Positions 11,335 to 21,457 of a stretch of 64,000 bases of DNA are shown here, in pieces. The DNA is from Limnanthes douglasii subsp. nivea (Eukaryota; Streptophyta; Magnoliopsida; Brassicales; Limnanthaceae). The notes under the pieces are model-generated. The model made no database searches. It was not told the DNA's origin and saw nothing but the letters and a program-made list of their open reading frames with translations. Numbering within the stretch: the first letter of the stretch is position 1; the number at the start of each line of letters is the position of its first letter. Position numbers and translations under genes: made by a program. The DNA is taken from positions 200,407,273 through 200,471,272 of the forward strand of contig JAUPFV010000002.1 in assembly GCA_036936605.1 (NCBI GenBank). Reading direction: 5' to 3'.

Positions 11335-13329
11335 GTGTTGATACCGGTTGAAGAGGTAGAGACACATTGTTTAGAAGAAGGAAAAAGTGTCAAGATAGGG
11401 TCTAAGATGCCACCCGTTTTGAAAAATGAAATGTTAAAGTTTTTGAAGAACCATCAGCACGTTTTTGCTTGGTGCAATGCTGATGTTACTGGGGTTCCAG
11501 CAGAAGTGATATCATATCACCTATCTGTCCGGAAAGACATAGCACCAGTAGTTCAAAAGAGAAGAGCTTTTTCCAAGGAGAAGGCTGATGTCATTGTGCA
11601 AGAGGTTGACAGACTCACAAAGATGGGGCACATCAAGGAGTCTCAATATCCTTTGTGGACTGCCAATCCGGTCTTGGTGAAAAAGAAGAATGGCAAGTGG
11701 CGGATGTGCATTGACTTCACAGATCTCAATAGAGCTTGCCCAAAAGATTTGTATCCAGTCCCCCGGATTGATCAGTTAGTAGACTCCACCTCTGGGAACA
11801 AGCTGCTATCCTTTATGGATGCCTTATCCGGATACAATCAGATTCAAGTAGATCCAAAGGCTCAAGAGCATACCACATTTGTCACTGACAGAGGTCTTCA
11901 TTTCTATAAGGTAATTCCGTTTGGGTTGAAAAGTGATGGGGCTACCTATCAAAGATTAGTAAACAAAGCCTTTGCTGATCAGATTGGGAGAAATATGGAA
12001 GTATACATTGATGACATGATGGTGAAGAGTGTGGATGAGAAATTGCATTTGGCTGATCTCCAAGAAACTTTTGCCAACTTGGTAAAAGTGAATTTAAAAT
12101 TAAACCCAGAAAAATGTGTGTTCGGAGTGCAGTCCGGGAAGTTTCTAGGCTATATTATAAGTGAGCATGGGATACAACCCGATCCGGACCAGCTTAATTC
12201 TCTATTCCAAATGGAGCCTCCTCGAAATATTAAAGAAGTACAACGACTAACAGGGAGATTAGCTGCCTTAAACATATTTATTTCAAGGTCTTCGGACAGG
12301 TGCGTCCCGTTCTTTCAAACCTTGAAGGGTGCAAAGGGATTCGATTGGACCCCACAGTGTGATGAGGCTTTCAATGAGATCAAGAAGCACATGTCTTCCC
12401 CCAAAACTTTATTTAAACCAGTTGAAGGGGAGACACTCTTTGTGTATTTGGCAGTTTCAAGTTGTGCCATCAGTGCTGTGTTGGTAAGAGAAGTGGATGG
12501 TCATCCCCATCTAGTGTACTACATCAACAAAAGTTTGATAGACGCAGAAAGGCGCTACTTGAAACTTGAAAAGTTAGCATTAGCCCTGGTGATAGGTGCC
12601 AGAAAGATGAGGCCTTACTTCCAGGCTCATCCCATCATCGTCCGGACTTCCTTTCCCCTGAAGAATATCCTCCAGAAGGCAGACATTTCGAGCAGGATGA
12701 CTAAGTGGTCAGTAGAATTGGGGGACTTCGACATAGACTTTGCTCCTCGAACAACAGTTAAGGCCCAAACTGTGGCTGATTTTCTGGTTGAATTTCACTC
12801 CGACAGAGATTCGGAGCAGGCTACTGACATAAAAGATAAGAAGGTATGGGTCGTCCGAACAGATAGTGGATCTAGCACTATGGGATGTGGTGCCGGGGTG
12901 TGTTTGACTTCTCCATATGGTGACAAAATGTACCAAGCTATATGTTTTCCTTTCAGGGCATCCAATAATGAGTCTGAGTACGAAGCGGCTATAGCTGGTT
13001 TAAAGTTGACCTACATCTGTGGGGCTAAGAGGGTCAGGCTACTAAGTGACTCTCAGCTTCTTATCCACCATGCCCAAGGTCAGTCTGAGGCTAAAAAGGA
13101 GCAGCTTGTGAAATATTTACTCCTCCTTAAAAATAAAGCACTCAAGTTTAAGAGTGTTGCTTATGAGCATATACCCCGGACAGAAAATGAGTTAGCAGAC
13201 TCATTGGCAACCATAGCATACACAGAGTCATATCCATGGATCCATGTGTTGGAGAGCCCCTCCATTCAACTTAATATGGACAAAAAAGAGGAAGTTTTTG
13301 AAGTACAGGTGAAACAACTTCAGGACTAG
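11335..13329 (+). pseudogene. pol: Reverse transcriptase and two RNase H domains of element A
   Basis: Copies element RNA into cDNA and degrades the RNA strand. Reverse transcriptase spans about 11560-12200, with MCIDFTDLNRACPKD, FMDALSGYNQI and the catalytic YIDDMM (Asp codons 12010-12015). The standard RNase H follows at about 12420-12680 (LAVSSCAISAVLVRE, EKLALALV, RPYFQAHPI). A second RNase H lies at about 12840-13230 with the four acidic residues visible in RTDSGSS, SEYEAAIAGL, LSDSQLL and ELADSLA. This extra domain is characteristic of Tat elements. The stretch is open throughout and ends at a TAG (13327-13329) where Trp is expected. The apparent start here is only the first codon after the stop at 11272 and is not a real start. 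Confidence 0.92.
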
Positions 13330-14562
13330 AGGTTTCCTCTCCTGCAATACCTCCCCGATGGTATCGTGCCTCCGGATAAATCACTAGCCAGAACATTGAA
13401 ACAAAAGGCTCGTGGTTTCATTATATTGAGAGACGTTTTGTATAAAAAGTCTTACAGTAAACCCCTCCTGCGCTGTTTGGGGGATGAAGAGTCTTAAGTA
13501 GTCCTCTCTGAATTACATGATGGTGAGGGATCAACCCATTGTGGATTTAGGGCTTTAACAAGAAGAGTTCTACTGGCCGGTTACTATTTTCCATCTATCA
13601 TGAAAGATGCTAAGGAATTGGTAAGAAGGTATGACCCATGCCAGAGGTACATCAATGAAATTCATGTCCCAGCCATTCCCTTAGAGTCAATTTCTGAGCT
13701 TATTCCTTTTGCTCGATGGGGGTTGGATTTGGTAGGGCCTCTACCTATGGCCTCCGGAGGACGCAAAACTATAATTGTTGCTATAGATTACTTTTCGAAG
13801 TGGATTGAAGCAGACCCTCTAGCAGGAACAACATCAAAAGCTGTTATAAATTTTTTTTTATCCAACATCTGTTGCAGATTTGGTGTCCCACAGAAGATAA
13901 CAACAGACAATGGGCCACAGTTCGACAATAGGGAAATGGAGAATTTTTGTGCCTCAAGGGGTATACAACATTGTTTCTCTTCACCTTTCCACCCACAAGC
14001 AAATGGACAAATCGAAGTGGCTAATAGAACTATACTGTCCGGTTTAAAGAAGAATTTGGAAAGGGCTGCTGGGAAGTGGCCTAGTTATTTACAAGAGGTC
14101 TTGTGGGCCTACCGGACAACACCTGGGGTTGCAACACAAGAGTCACCCTTTGCTTTGGTCTATGGGATGGATGCAGTAGCTCCCATAGAAGCAACTCTCC
14201 CATCATTTCGTGTTCACAACTTCTCCGAACGCGCTAACGAGGTGGCAATCAGAGGTCAGCTCGATTTGGTAGAAGAAAGACGAGTTAAAGCTCACCTTAG
14301 AGTTGCACACTATCAGGGGTTGATGAGAAGCAGATTTGCTTCCAGGGTTAAAAGAAGAGATTTCCAACCAGGGGACAAGGTGTTGAGGAAAGTCTTCTTA
14401 CACACTAAAGAAAAGCTGTTCGGAAAATTGGCCCCAACTTGGGAAGGACCTTATATGGTTGTTGAAAGGCTTAAACCTGGAACATATTGGCTAGAAGACA
14501 AGGATGGAAGAGTTCTGACCCACCCTTGGAATATCGAACATCTCCAGATGTACTTGGAGTAG
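13330..14562 (+). pseudogene. pol: Integrase of element A
   Basis: Inserts the cDNA into the host genome. It stays in the gag-pol frame, with a TAA at 13495-13497 early on. The zinc-binding N-terminal region (about 13510-13650) keeps both His residues of ELHDGEGSTHCG, but the first Cys of the CxxC pair is Tyr (YDPCQRY). The catalytic core shows D-D-E in WGLDLVGPLP, TDNGPQFDN and GQIEVANRT. The C-terminal part has GDKVLRKVF, KLAPTWEGPYMV and a final WNIEHLQMYLE, normal for the lineage. From 13600 to 14562 the frame is open. The stop and the Cys-to-Tyr change mean that no functional integrase can be made from this copy. Confidence 0.92.
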
Positions 14563-15107
14563 CATTTGTGTAAATATTTACTTGTTTAAACATCCATGTA
14601 AATATTTGGGGGCATACTCTTTCCTCCCTGGTGGCACGGGGAGGTTTTAATGAGGTGTCCAGGCTTTTGAATAAAGTTTGATGCCTCCTTATAAATTTCC
14701 CAAGTGTTTTAAGTTTTGTCCTTTGTCACACTATCCAGATTGAAATAAAGGGATGATGACCACTTAAATATTCGTCATCGGAGAATTTAAACACTCTCAC
14801 TATGAAATAACGGAGGGCTATTTAAACTCTAGCCGGAGGATTTAAACACTCTCACTATGAAATAACTAAAAGATGTTTAAACTCTAGCCATCAAAGTTGG
14901 AACAAACAATGAAAGAAGATGAGAATTGTACAAAACAGAAATATTCATTAAAATAACTTAAAGTGCCTTGGCCTTCCAAGAACTTTTGAATTGTCAAAAT
15001 AGAACAAAAAACCTATCCGGTCAGATACCGGACACAATTACAAAAAGAATGCATTGGCCTTCCAAGGACTTTAGTCTGGATAAAAATTAAAAAAAGTGGT
15101 TTATAAA
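14563..15107. other. Element A spacer between integrase and antisense ORF
   Basis: Non-coding DNA separating the convergent gag-pol (+) and antisense ORF (-). It contains two tandem copies of a 55-bp unit (about 14780-14889), marked by TTTAAACACTCTCACTATGA and TTTAAACTCTAGCC. Two GGCCTTCCAAG motifs lie near 14970 and 15056. As both transcripts would end here, it should hold their 3' ends; no clear polyadenylation signal stands out. Confidence 0.6.
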
Positions 15108-18077
15108 TTAAGACTGAGCCTTTGAAGATGGCTCAGCTTCATTTACCTTCTTCTTTCCCTTAGGATCATCTTGATCTTCGTCTGGGCTCTCCCCAGCACG
15201 TTCTTCATCATCGGATGAGGAAGCACTAGAATAACCTTTCAAGTCTTCATCAGCCATTGTATGATACGGGAGGTCATCAAACTCAACATGAAGCCATAAA
15301 TCCCCTAGGTTCCTCTTTGGAAACTTCTCGTGGAAGAGTAGAACCATGTCAGACCTCACCTTGGCATACATTTCCTCATGGGTGTCGATCACGTTGTTGG
15401 CATAAGCGTCGATCTTGGCTTGAATCTTGGCCTCCTGCTCCTTTAGCAAGGTAGCTTTCTCCTTGGCAGCCTTGGACACTGTATTTTCAAGATCAATTTT
15501 GTCACTGGTCAAGTTGGTGATGATTTGGTCTTTGGCCTTGGATTCCCCCTTTGAGGTGGCAAGATCTTTCTCCAGTCCGGACAGCTTCTCCCGGAGCTCT
15601 GTGATGGTGTCCTCTAAAGTGGCAACTTTTATGGTGCTTGCCTCTTGGTTTCTCTTCAACTCCTCGTGTTCTTCCTTTAGAATGGCAGTATTGGAAGTGG
15701 CAGTGCGAAGGTCATCGGACAGCCTCTCTTTGTCAGACTTAAGATCTTTGATGATGTCTGCCTGATTTCAGATTTGTTTCTCCAACACAAGTACAGGCTG
15801 GACATTGCTTAACAAAGAGTGGGCTATAGCATCCCGTTCACTAGAAACGATAAAGGTCTTACCATTGAAAGTGACCGTGTTTGAGGTGCTCGGAGGGAGG
15901 TAAGATCCGGCAAAGTCGTCTCTGGGAAGATTGATGAAGTACTCACCAAGCCCACCAAGACCGGTGATGTCTACCCCATCAATGTTGAGATCTCCCCCTT
16001 CGACCTCATCGATATGGAAGTTGCCCGGTATCTCCTCCGCTAGTGTTGGGTCAGTAGGATCAGCTTGGGAAGGAGGCTCTAGAGCCCGGAGAGAAAGCTC
16101 GTCACCCTTAGAAATCTTCTTCTTCTTGGCCTCCCGGTCTTTGCTTTCGCTTCCCTGTTTACGATTTCTCTTGGAAGCCCTTGGAGGTTTTGGGGGGTGC
16201 ACCTCTTGCCTCTCAGTCTCCTGCTCCACTACTTCCAGGAGAGCAGCATCAATTTGGCTGTGGACTGGCCCCTCCGGATTTATTGGAGCATCCTCCTCTG
16301 CATCAGCAGGGTTAACACCACCTGCCACTTTCTTGCCTTTCTTTTTGCCCTTCATCTTGCTTGGGGCTTTGGCCCGGCCTGGCAAGAAGAGTGTCCCATC
16401 GGGTTCATGGGTCTTTTTAAGCACAACATCCGGAGGAGGCTGAGTGGTGAGCTCCTCCCAGGTCAAGTCTCTCCGACCTATGTTATTCCACAAGTGAGAC
16501 CTTGCCAGGTTGCCACTGGTAAAAGCAGCATGGAACCGGTTCCCCCATCTCTCAGCAGCCCAAGCATTGATCTTGGTGCAAGTAGCCTGCCCGGTTTTCA
16601 GATAATCATTGAATTCCTTGGGCAGTTCTGCTAAGGCAAAAGTAAGGCCAATTAGTTTAAACTAATTTTTTTTTAAAAAAAAAGAGAAAGAGACAAAAAT
16701 ATAAAGCAGGAGACTTACGGTCACTCCTCCACCTGCTTCTGAGGAGGCTTGGGTTCACTCCGGACTTGATCTTCTTTCCGTTCTCCCAAGCACCACTAAC
16801 AAACAGGAACTGGGTCCTCCAATTCCTCTCCGCCTCTAACAAATCATCCACAACCTTGAAATCATCCCCCATATTGAAATGGTAAAAAGGGATGTGGTGG
16901 TTTCTACAAAGACTGGCCACAACAGCAAACTCCTCCATTGGCAGAGGAAGCCCGGAGAGCCTTGAAGCCATGATGCAGGCCATGAGGGTGTACCATGCGT
17001 TGGGGCTCAACTGGCTTGGACAGAGTTTTATCAGATGGAAGTATCTGACAATCTCTGGGTCCAATGGGAGTCTGAGCCCCCAATTAAATAACTCCGTAAA
17101 CATGACGACTTCGCTTAACTTGCAGTCCATGGGAGTCTCTGGGTGTATGGGAATCCTGATCTTCACATTCTCCGGTATTCCCCACTTCGTACGCATCCGG
17201 CCCAGCTCAGCTGTGTGGATGAATGCGTAGTTAATGTTTTGCAAGGAGATGAGGTACTTAACGCTGACCTTGTGAAAACAAGGCCCCCCTTTTCCTTCGA
17301 GGCTCTCCGGCAGATCCGGATGCCTCAAACACAATTTCTCTTTGCCTTTGTCCTTTTTGGCAACTATAGCACTACTAGTCTGACCGGAGGGCTCAGACTC
17401 AAATGGAGCCTCTTCAGCAGAATCCTCCATTACTTCCTCCATAATTGTTGAAGGGTTTTCAGCGGCAGTAGTAGGGGAAGGGTTCAAATTTGACTCAGCC
17501 TGGTCTCCGGACTGCTGGGCCTCAGTGTTCTTTTGGCTTCTGGCCTCTGATAGAGGTTCTGGGGCAGATGCTACTCTTTGAAGACTTGGACTGGTGCCCT
17601 CCGGACCGGACAGTCTGTCCTTGGGAGCTCTAATGGGCACTTCTGACCCAGTGCTGCTGTCTTTAGCACCCGACTTTGAAGGAGTGCTTTTAGACCCTTG
17701 GCCCTTAACCAACCGGCCTCTTCTCCGGTTAACCAGCTTTTGAGGGGAATGCTTCGTATCTGACCCCATAGCTATGAAGGGGGAGGGTTTTTTGAGATTG
17801 GTAACTGTTACTCCTGGCTCGACAACAGGTTCCGATTCCTGAACCGAGGAACCAGAGATAATGGGGGAGAGGTTAGTTTGGAATAAATTTTCGGTTTGGT
17901 ACCTTTTGAGGAAGAAGAACCTTGATCAGATTTTATGGCTGAAGTTAATGGCTTGTCGATGGGCGAGACGGGTAGTCCTGCAGCGATACGTCTTTCTCTT
18001 TCGACCTTTTGTGCCTTCTCTAATTCAGAAAGCTTGAGCCATCCACCTTTGATCAGTGCGTTCCTCGTTGTAAACAT
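15108..18077 (-). pseudogene. Antisense ORF of a Tat element with Transposase_28-like domain, nearly intact
   Basis: A long gene on the opposite strand to gag-pol. It starts at about 18077 (MFTTRNALIKGGW). A +1/-1 frameshift near 17.88-17.90 kb leads into the frame of 17769, where basic, Ser/Pro-rich sequence is followed by a conserved domain at about 17400-16750 (FTELFNWGLRLPL, SQLSPNAWYTLMACI). This resembles Pfam Transposase_28, the putative gypsy-type domain. An intron with GTAAGT at 16718 and an acceptor at 16631 or 16628 joins it to 16.6-15.8 kb, which has a Lys-rich basic stretch. A TGA at 15770-15768 is the only stop before a C-terminal coiled coil (ATLEDTITELREKL) and an acidic Ser/Asp tail ending at 15108. 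Grande elements carry a similar antisense gene (gene23). Its function is unknown. Confidence 0.8.
16631..16718 (-). other. Intron in the antisense ORF with a TAGCAG double acceptor
   Basis: On the - strand the exon ends GAGTGACC, followed by GTAAGT, an AT- and T-rich tract, and TTAGCAG. The upstream codon is split after its first base. Both AG sites (ending at 16631 and 16628) keep the downstream frame open, giving proteins that differ by one residue. Without splicing the frame ends in a Phe/Lys-rich stop. Confidence 0.7.
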
Positions 18078-18511
18078 AAACTATATGGGTAAGTTTTTTG
18101 CTTTAGAGAGAGAAAGCTTTAAGAAAGTAGTGCATAGTAAATATGAGCGAGATGGTAAAACAGTAGAAAGTGTGTTTGAATTTATAGTAAATCTGAAAAA
18201 GGAGTTTGATTCCTAGGAGAATTCGAAAAGATTGGTAATGATTAAAGACGGTGCTGATGTCACCACCTTTAACTAAGAGGTTGCTTTTCGAAGAAGGTGG
18301 GTTCGAGATTCAAGGTAGAAAAACGGCTGAAGCAACCAACCAGAAAGCGACACGTGTCCCACGAACTCTGGCAAAAACCGTTTTGGATTCATAAAGCTTT
18401 ATCAGTCCGGATAAACCCATGGCCCAAATTGACAGACCTGTCCGAATTCAAACCACCCCTGACGTCGGACTGTTTTTCAGGTTTTTGACAAAGGAATTTG
18501 GACAAACACCT
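18078..18511. other. Element A sequence before the 3' LTR
   Basis: No + strand gene. This is the upstream region of the antisense ORF, so a - strand promoter would be expected here; I see no clear TATA box. It also includes the DNA before the polypurine tract. Confidence 0.4.
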
Positions 18512-18521
18512 AAAAAAGGGG
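18512..18521 (+). other. Polypurine tract of element A
   Basis: AAAAAAGGGG lies four bases before the right LTR and would prime plus-strand cDNA synthesis. Confidence 0.8.
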
Positions 18522-18525
18522 CTCC

Positions 18526-18932
18526 TAATGAGTCCGAATTCTGCTTGCTCCCCGGACAGGGATAGATCGGACCTAGCCCTCCGGACCGGACAGAGCACTT
18601 CGAACACTTAGCTAATGGGACTGTTCGAACTATGACAAAAGTACTAAAAACCCTAAACACTTCTCGACTAAGCTACTTGCTCTCCTACTTTGAGCTCATG
18701 GGTCTTTAAACTTGACTCGGGTCCATTAAACATGAGCCGAAAGCCCATAAGGGCCCAAGTGTAACGGTATAAATACCCAACCACCTGCATTAAATATGGG
18801 TAATGAAAATTAACGGCAACCAGCCAGCTTAATTCTCCCTCTACTCTCTACTCTAAATATAAAACACCCACATACTTCTTTAAAACATCAACTAATTACA
18901 AGCCTACCCTCAGGCGATAATTATCCTCACCA
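18526..18932 (+). repeat. 3' LTR of element A
   Basis: 407 bp, starting TAATGAGTCC (the canonical TG has become TA) and ending ATCCTCACCA. It matches the left LTR apart from about ten substitutions, one single-base gap and a 20-bp block near 18715 missing from the left copy. TATAAATA is preserved near 18769. Confidence 0.93.
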
Positions 18933-18937
18933 AGCAC
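18933..18937. repeat. Right target-site duplication (AGCAC) of element A
   Basis: Exact copy of 8482-8486, directly after the LTR end. Confidence 0.92.
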
Positions 18938-19153
18938 CACAAGAGTAGCTAATAGTGTAGTTACCTCTTTCAAGCTCCTGTCATCTGCTTTCAGCGTAAT
19001 CTTGAAGGGTTTGAATTTTTTCAAAATCGGACAAAGGAACAATTGCAGTTCGGTGACCGTATTCGAAAATACAAACTTTAGGTTTCGACATATATTACCC
19101 TGCATTGTAGAAACTTGACTCAGTAAGTTATAGTAGCAGCCACAAAGCGGCAA
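18938..19153 (-). pseudogene. N-terminal piece of the MULE transposase, separated by element A
   Basis: A - strand frame starting at ATG 19153 runs to the element A junction (about 70 codons). When element A and one copy of its target duplication are ignored, the same frame stays open into 8481 and below, in the orientation of the MULE transposase. The segment has no recognised motif, as expected for the poorly conserved N terminus. The TCTAGCAA repeats just beyond it at 19.19-19.6 kb match those on the far side of element A and support one original element. Confidence 0.6.
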
Positions 19154-20330
19154 TGTGTTACATATGAAATCTATTTATCATTAATACAACCAATCTAGCA
19201 ACGTGTTACATATAAAATCACAATCTCAATAAAGGTCATATCTAGCAGTGTTATAATATGAAATATAATCGCGTAAACAAACAAGTAACCATATCTAGAA
19301 AAGAAGTGGTTATTAGTAAAGCGCAGTGTCTAACACCAATCTAGCAACTTCTACCAATGATGATATATAAGGGTCATATCTCGCAATGTCACTAAGTTAG
19401 AAAATGCATTGTCATTAATATAATCAGTCTAAAAATGTATTGAATACTGAAATCGCATTAGCAACCAAGAGCATTTCAATCTAGCGAACCAACAAGTACA
19501 TTATAATTACAATACCAGTACAATCGTAATCAATACCTAGCACAATCGCAATGACAGTAAATATATTAAACTATTTAGCAACGTTAATATAGTCGTATAA
19601 ATCGTAATGCCCATTTTCATATTCCAAAAATGCATCCTCTTCATCTACAATCGCATTATGTTTCTGCATCTCTAGAATCTGTAATCAGGCCACCAAGAAA
19701 ACTTAAAAACTAGGAAAATACAATAAACTCGACCACAAATCTTGTTGAAACCTTTTTTTAACTTAAATCAACTTAAAAACATGAATTCGTGATTTTACGA
19801 TTTCAGTTGAGAAGAAAAAAATCAATGATGAAACTGATGAGCGTACCTCAGTTGAATATTTAATCAAGAAACAGCTTTAAAATCACTGTGCAATAGGGTA
19901 TAAGCGTACCTCAGTTGATCGATCAGAAAGCACGATGTTAGTACCGGTGGTTGACGGGTTACACAATGGTTGGTGGGTGGCTACCGAAATGATCAATGGA
20001 GATGTTGTTTTTGGAAAATCAGCTTCTCTTTGGGAAACGAGTATTTGGTTAGGGAAAGAGATAGAGAGGCTGCTGGTTAGAAATTCATATTTTAACATAT
20101 CTGATTAGGTGAAAATATAAGCTTTTTCTTTAAAAAAGTCGTATATAGTTGGTTGAGGGTAGTTATGGTATTAAAAAAATTAGGTATTGAATGAGAGTTA
20201 TTTTAATGAGATGGGTATAAAATAAGCATAAATATACTTTTAGGTACTAAATGATAATATGTTTAATGAGTAGGTAATTAAGATGTCATTTCTCTATTTT
20301 AAATATATTTTGGATGAATGGTAACCGAAC
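19154..20330. other. MULE 5' non-coding end, right boundary uncertain
   Basis: AT-rich sequence with TCTAGCAA copies (19193, 19340) and variants to about 19620. A short direct repeat GCGTACCTCAGTTGA lies near 19845 and 19905. The - strand frame at 19883-20098 has no family features. The terminal inverted repeat should lie near 20.1-20.3 kb; its partner is probably outside the window, so I cannot define it. Confidence 0.4.
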
Positions 20331-20761
20331 TTGTTTTATTTTTTACATTTTTTTTCTCATCATTGAAATTTGACAAACAAATAATATAAAATATATCGGG
20401 TAAGTAGATTTTTATGTTTTATTTTTATTTTTAAAAACAATATTTAGCTTATGGTGATTTAGCTTTATCTTAGATTATGTTAAATTAAGATCAAATATGT
20501 ATTATACTTAGATTTGAGGTTTATCTTTTGTCTTGATTTTATCCTGAATTTTATGTTTATTTATTACGATTTGTGTTAGTTTTGTTGTTGTGTGAATGTT
20601 TTTAAATAAAAATTTTGGTTTCACACACGAGTAACCAGATTTGGAGGGCAGTTGTTGTAGTTCAATCACCTAACTTGTTAGGACTACATTAAGTTTTGAT
20701 TTTTTTTATCACATTGCCAACAAATTAGTCTTATCAATCTTTATATAGTGCATATTTTAAA
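20331..20761. other. AT-rich intergenic DNA
   Basis: No genes or recognisable elements seen. Confidence 0.4.
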
Positions 20762-20769
20762 ATAAGAAG

Positions 20770-21457
20770 GATCCGTAAGGACTCAGAAGGATTCAGAATC
20801 TTGGTCTTCCCAGAAGATGCTATTATAGGAAGCAAAAATGATTGGGGGAAGTGTCTATCTCGTTACTTCCTTTTCAAGCGGAGAGCTTCCTCACACGTTC
20901 AAGCTCTCGCAAACCAGGTTTAAGGGACTTTTGGGCTACAGGAATGCAAACCAGCTCCCTTACGACATTACTTCTTCAGGTTCTCCTATGCCGACAACGC
21001 CACCCAGGTTCCCGAGAAGGCTCCTTGGTTTTTCAGCCGCCACCCAGTCCTCCTTAAACGTTGGGAGCTCATGGAAACCCTTACAAAAGAAGCTCTTAAG
21101 TCTATTCCACTATGGGTCAAATTTCATGGCATGACCCATGAACTGTGGTCTAAGAAGGGCCTAAGCATACTTGGTAGTTACCTCGGCATCCCCATCTACG
21201 TGGACAGCCAAACAACCAGTCGAACCCGATTGAACTACCCTCGAATATGTATCATCATGCAAGCATCATCCGTATTTTCTTCATCCATCACCATTAGCTG
21301 TCTCGGCAAGGAACACGTCATTCAAGTGGAATTTCAGGGTCTCCCCACCATATGCTCAAAATCTTTGTCCTTCAGCCACGCTGCAGCCGCCTGTCTTCAC
21401 CCGCAGAAGCCAACCATGCAAACCACCCCATCAGAAGACCTTATAAAGAGCCCATGA
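20770..21457 (+). pseudogene. LINE 1 ORF1 (DUF4283-type nucleic-acid-binding protein), partial
   Basis: ORF1 proteins of plant L1s coat the element RNA. The first part (FRILVFPEDAIIGSKNDWGKC near 20790-20860) and a KAPWFF segment match the DUF4283 region but lie in different frames. The clearest block is 21071-21457, with WVKFHGMTHELWSKKGLSI followed by IPIYVDSQTTSRTRLNYPR. The expected CCHC knuckle region is degraded. The frame closes at a TGA at 21455-21457, before ORF2 begins near 21.76 kb. Confidence 0.72.

Larger units (their letters stand above)
8487..18932 (+). mobile_element. Complete Ty3 retrotransposon of the Tat lineage (element A)
   Basis: A 10,446-bp element with two LTRs, a 5-bp target duplication, a primer-binding site after the left LTR, gag-pol on +, a long antisense ORF between integrase and the right LTR, and a polypurine tract. 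The domain order (gag, protease, RT, RNase H, a second RNase H, integrase) and the antisense ORF with a gypsy-type Transposase_28-like domain are hallmarks of the plant Tat lineage (Grande, Retand, Tat types). The two LTRs differ by about ten substitutions and two gaps by my reading, so the insertion is moderately old. It is inserted in the MULE transposase and is itself disabled by four in-frame stops in gag-pol. Confidence 0.93.

Noticed and set aside
15257..17451. Several + strand frames of 65-170 codons inside the antisense gene of element A
   Set aside because: Shadows of the - strand gene, which has the domain, intron and coiled coil; the + frames have no family features.
20100..20330. 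Terminal inverted repeat of the MULE
   Set aside because: No reverse-complement partner could be found near the window start, which may lie inside the element.
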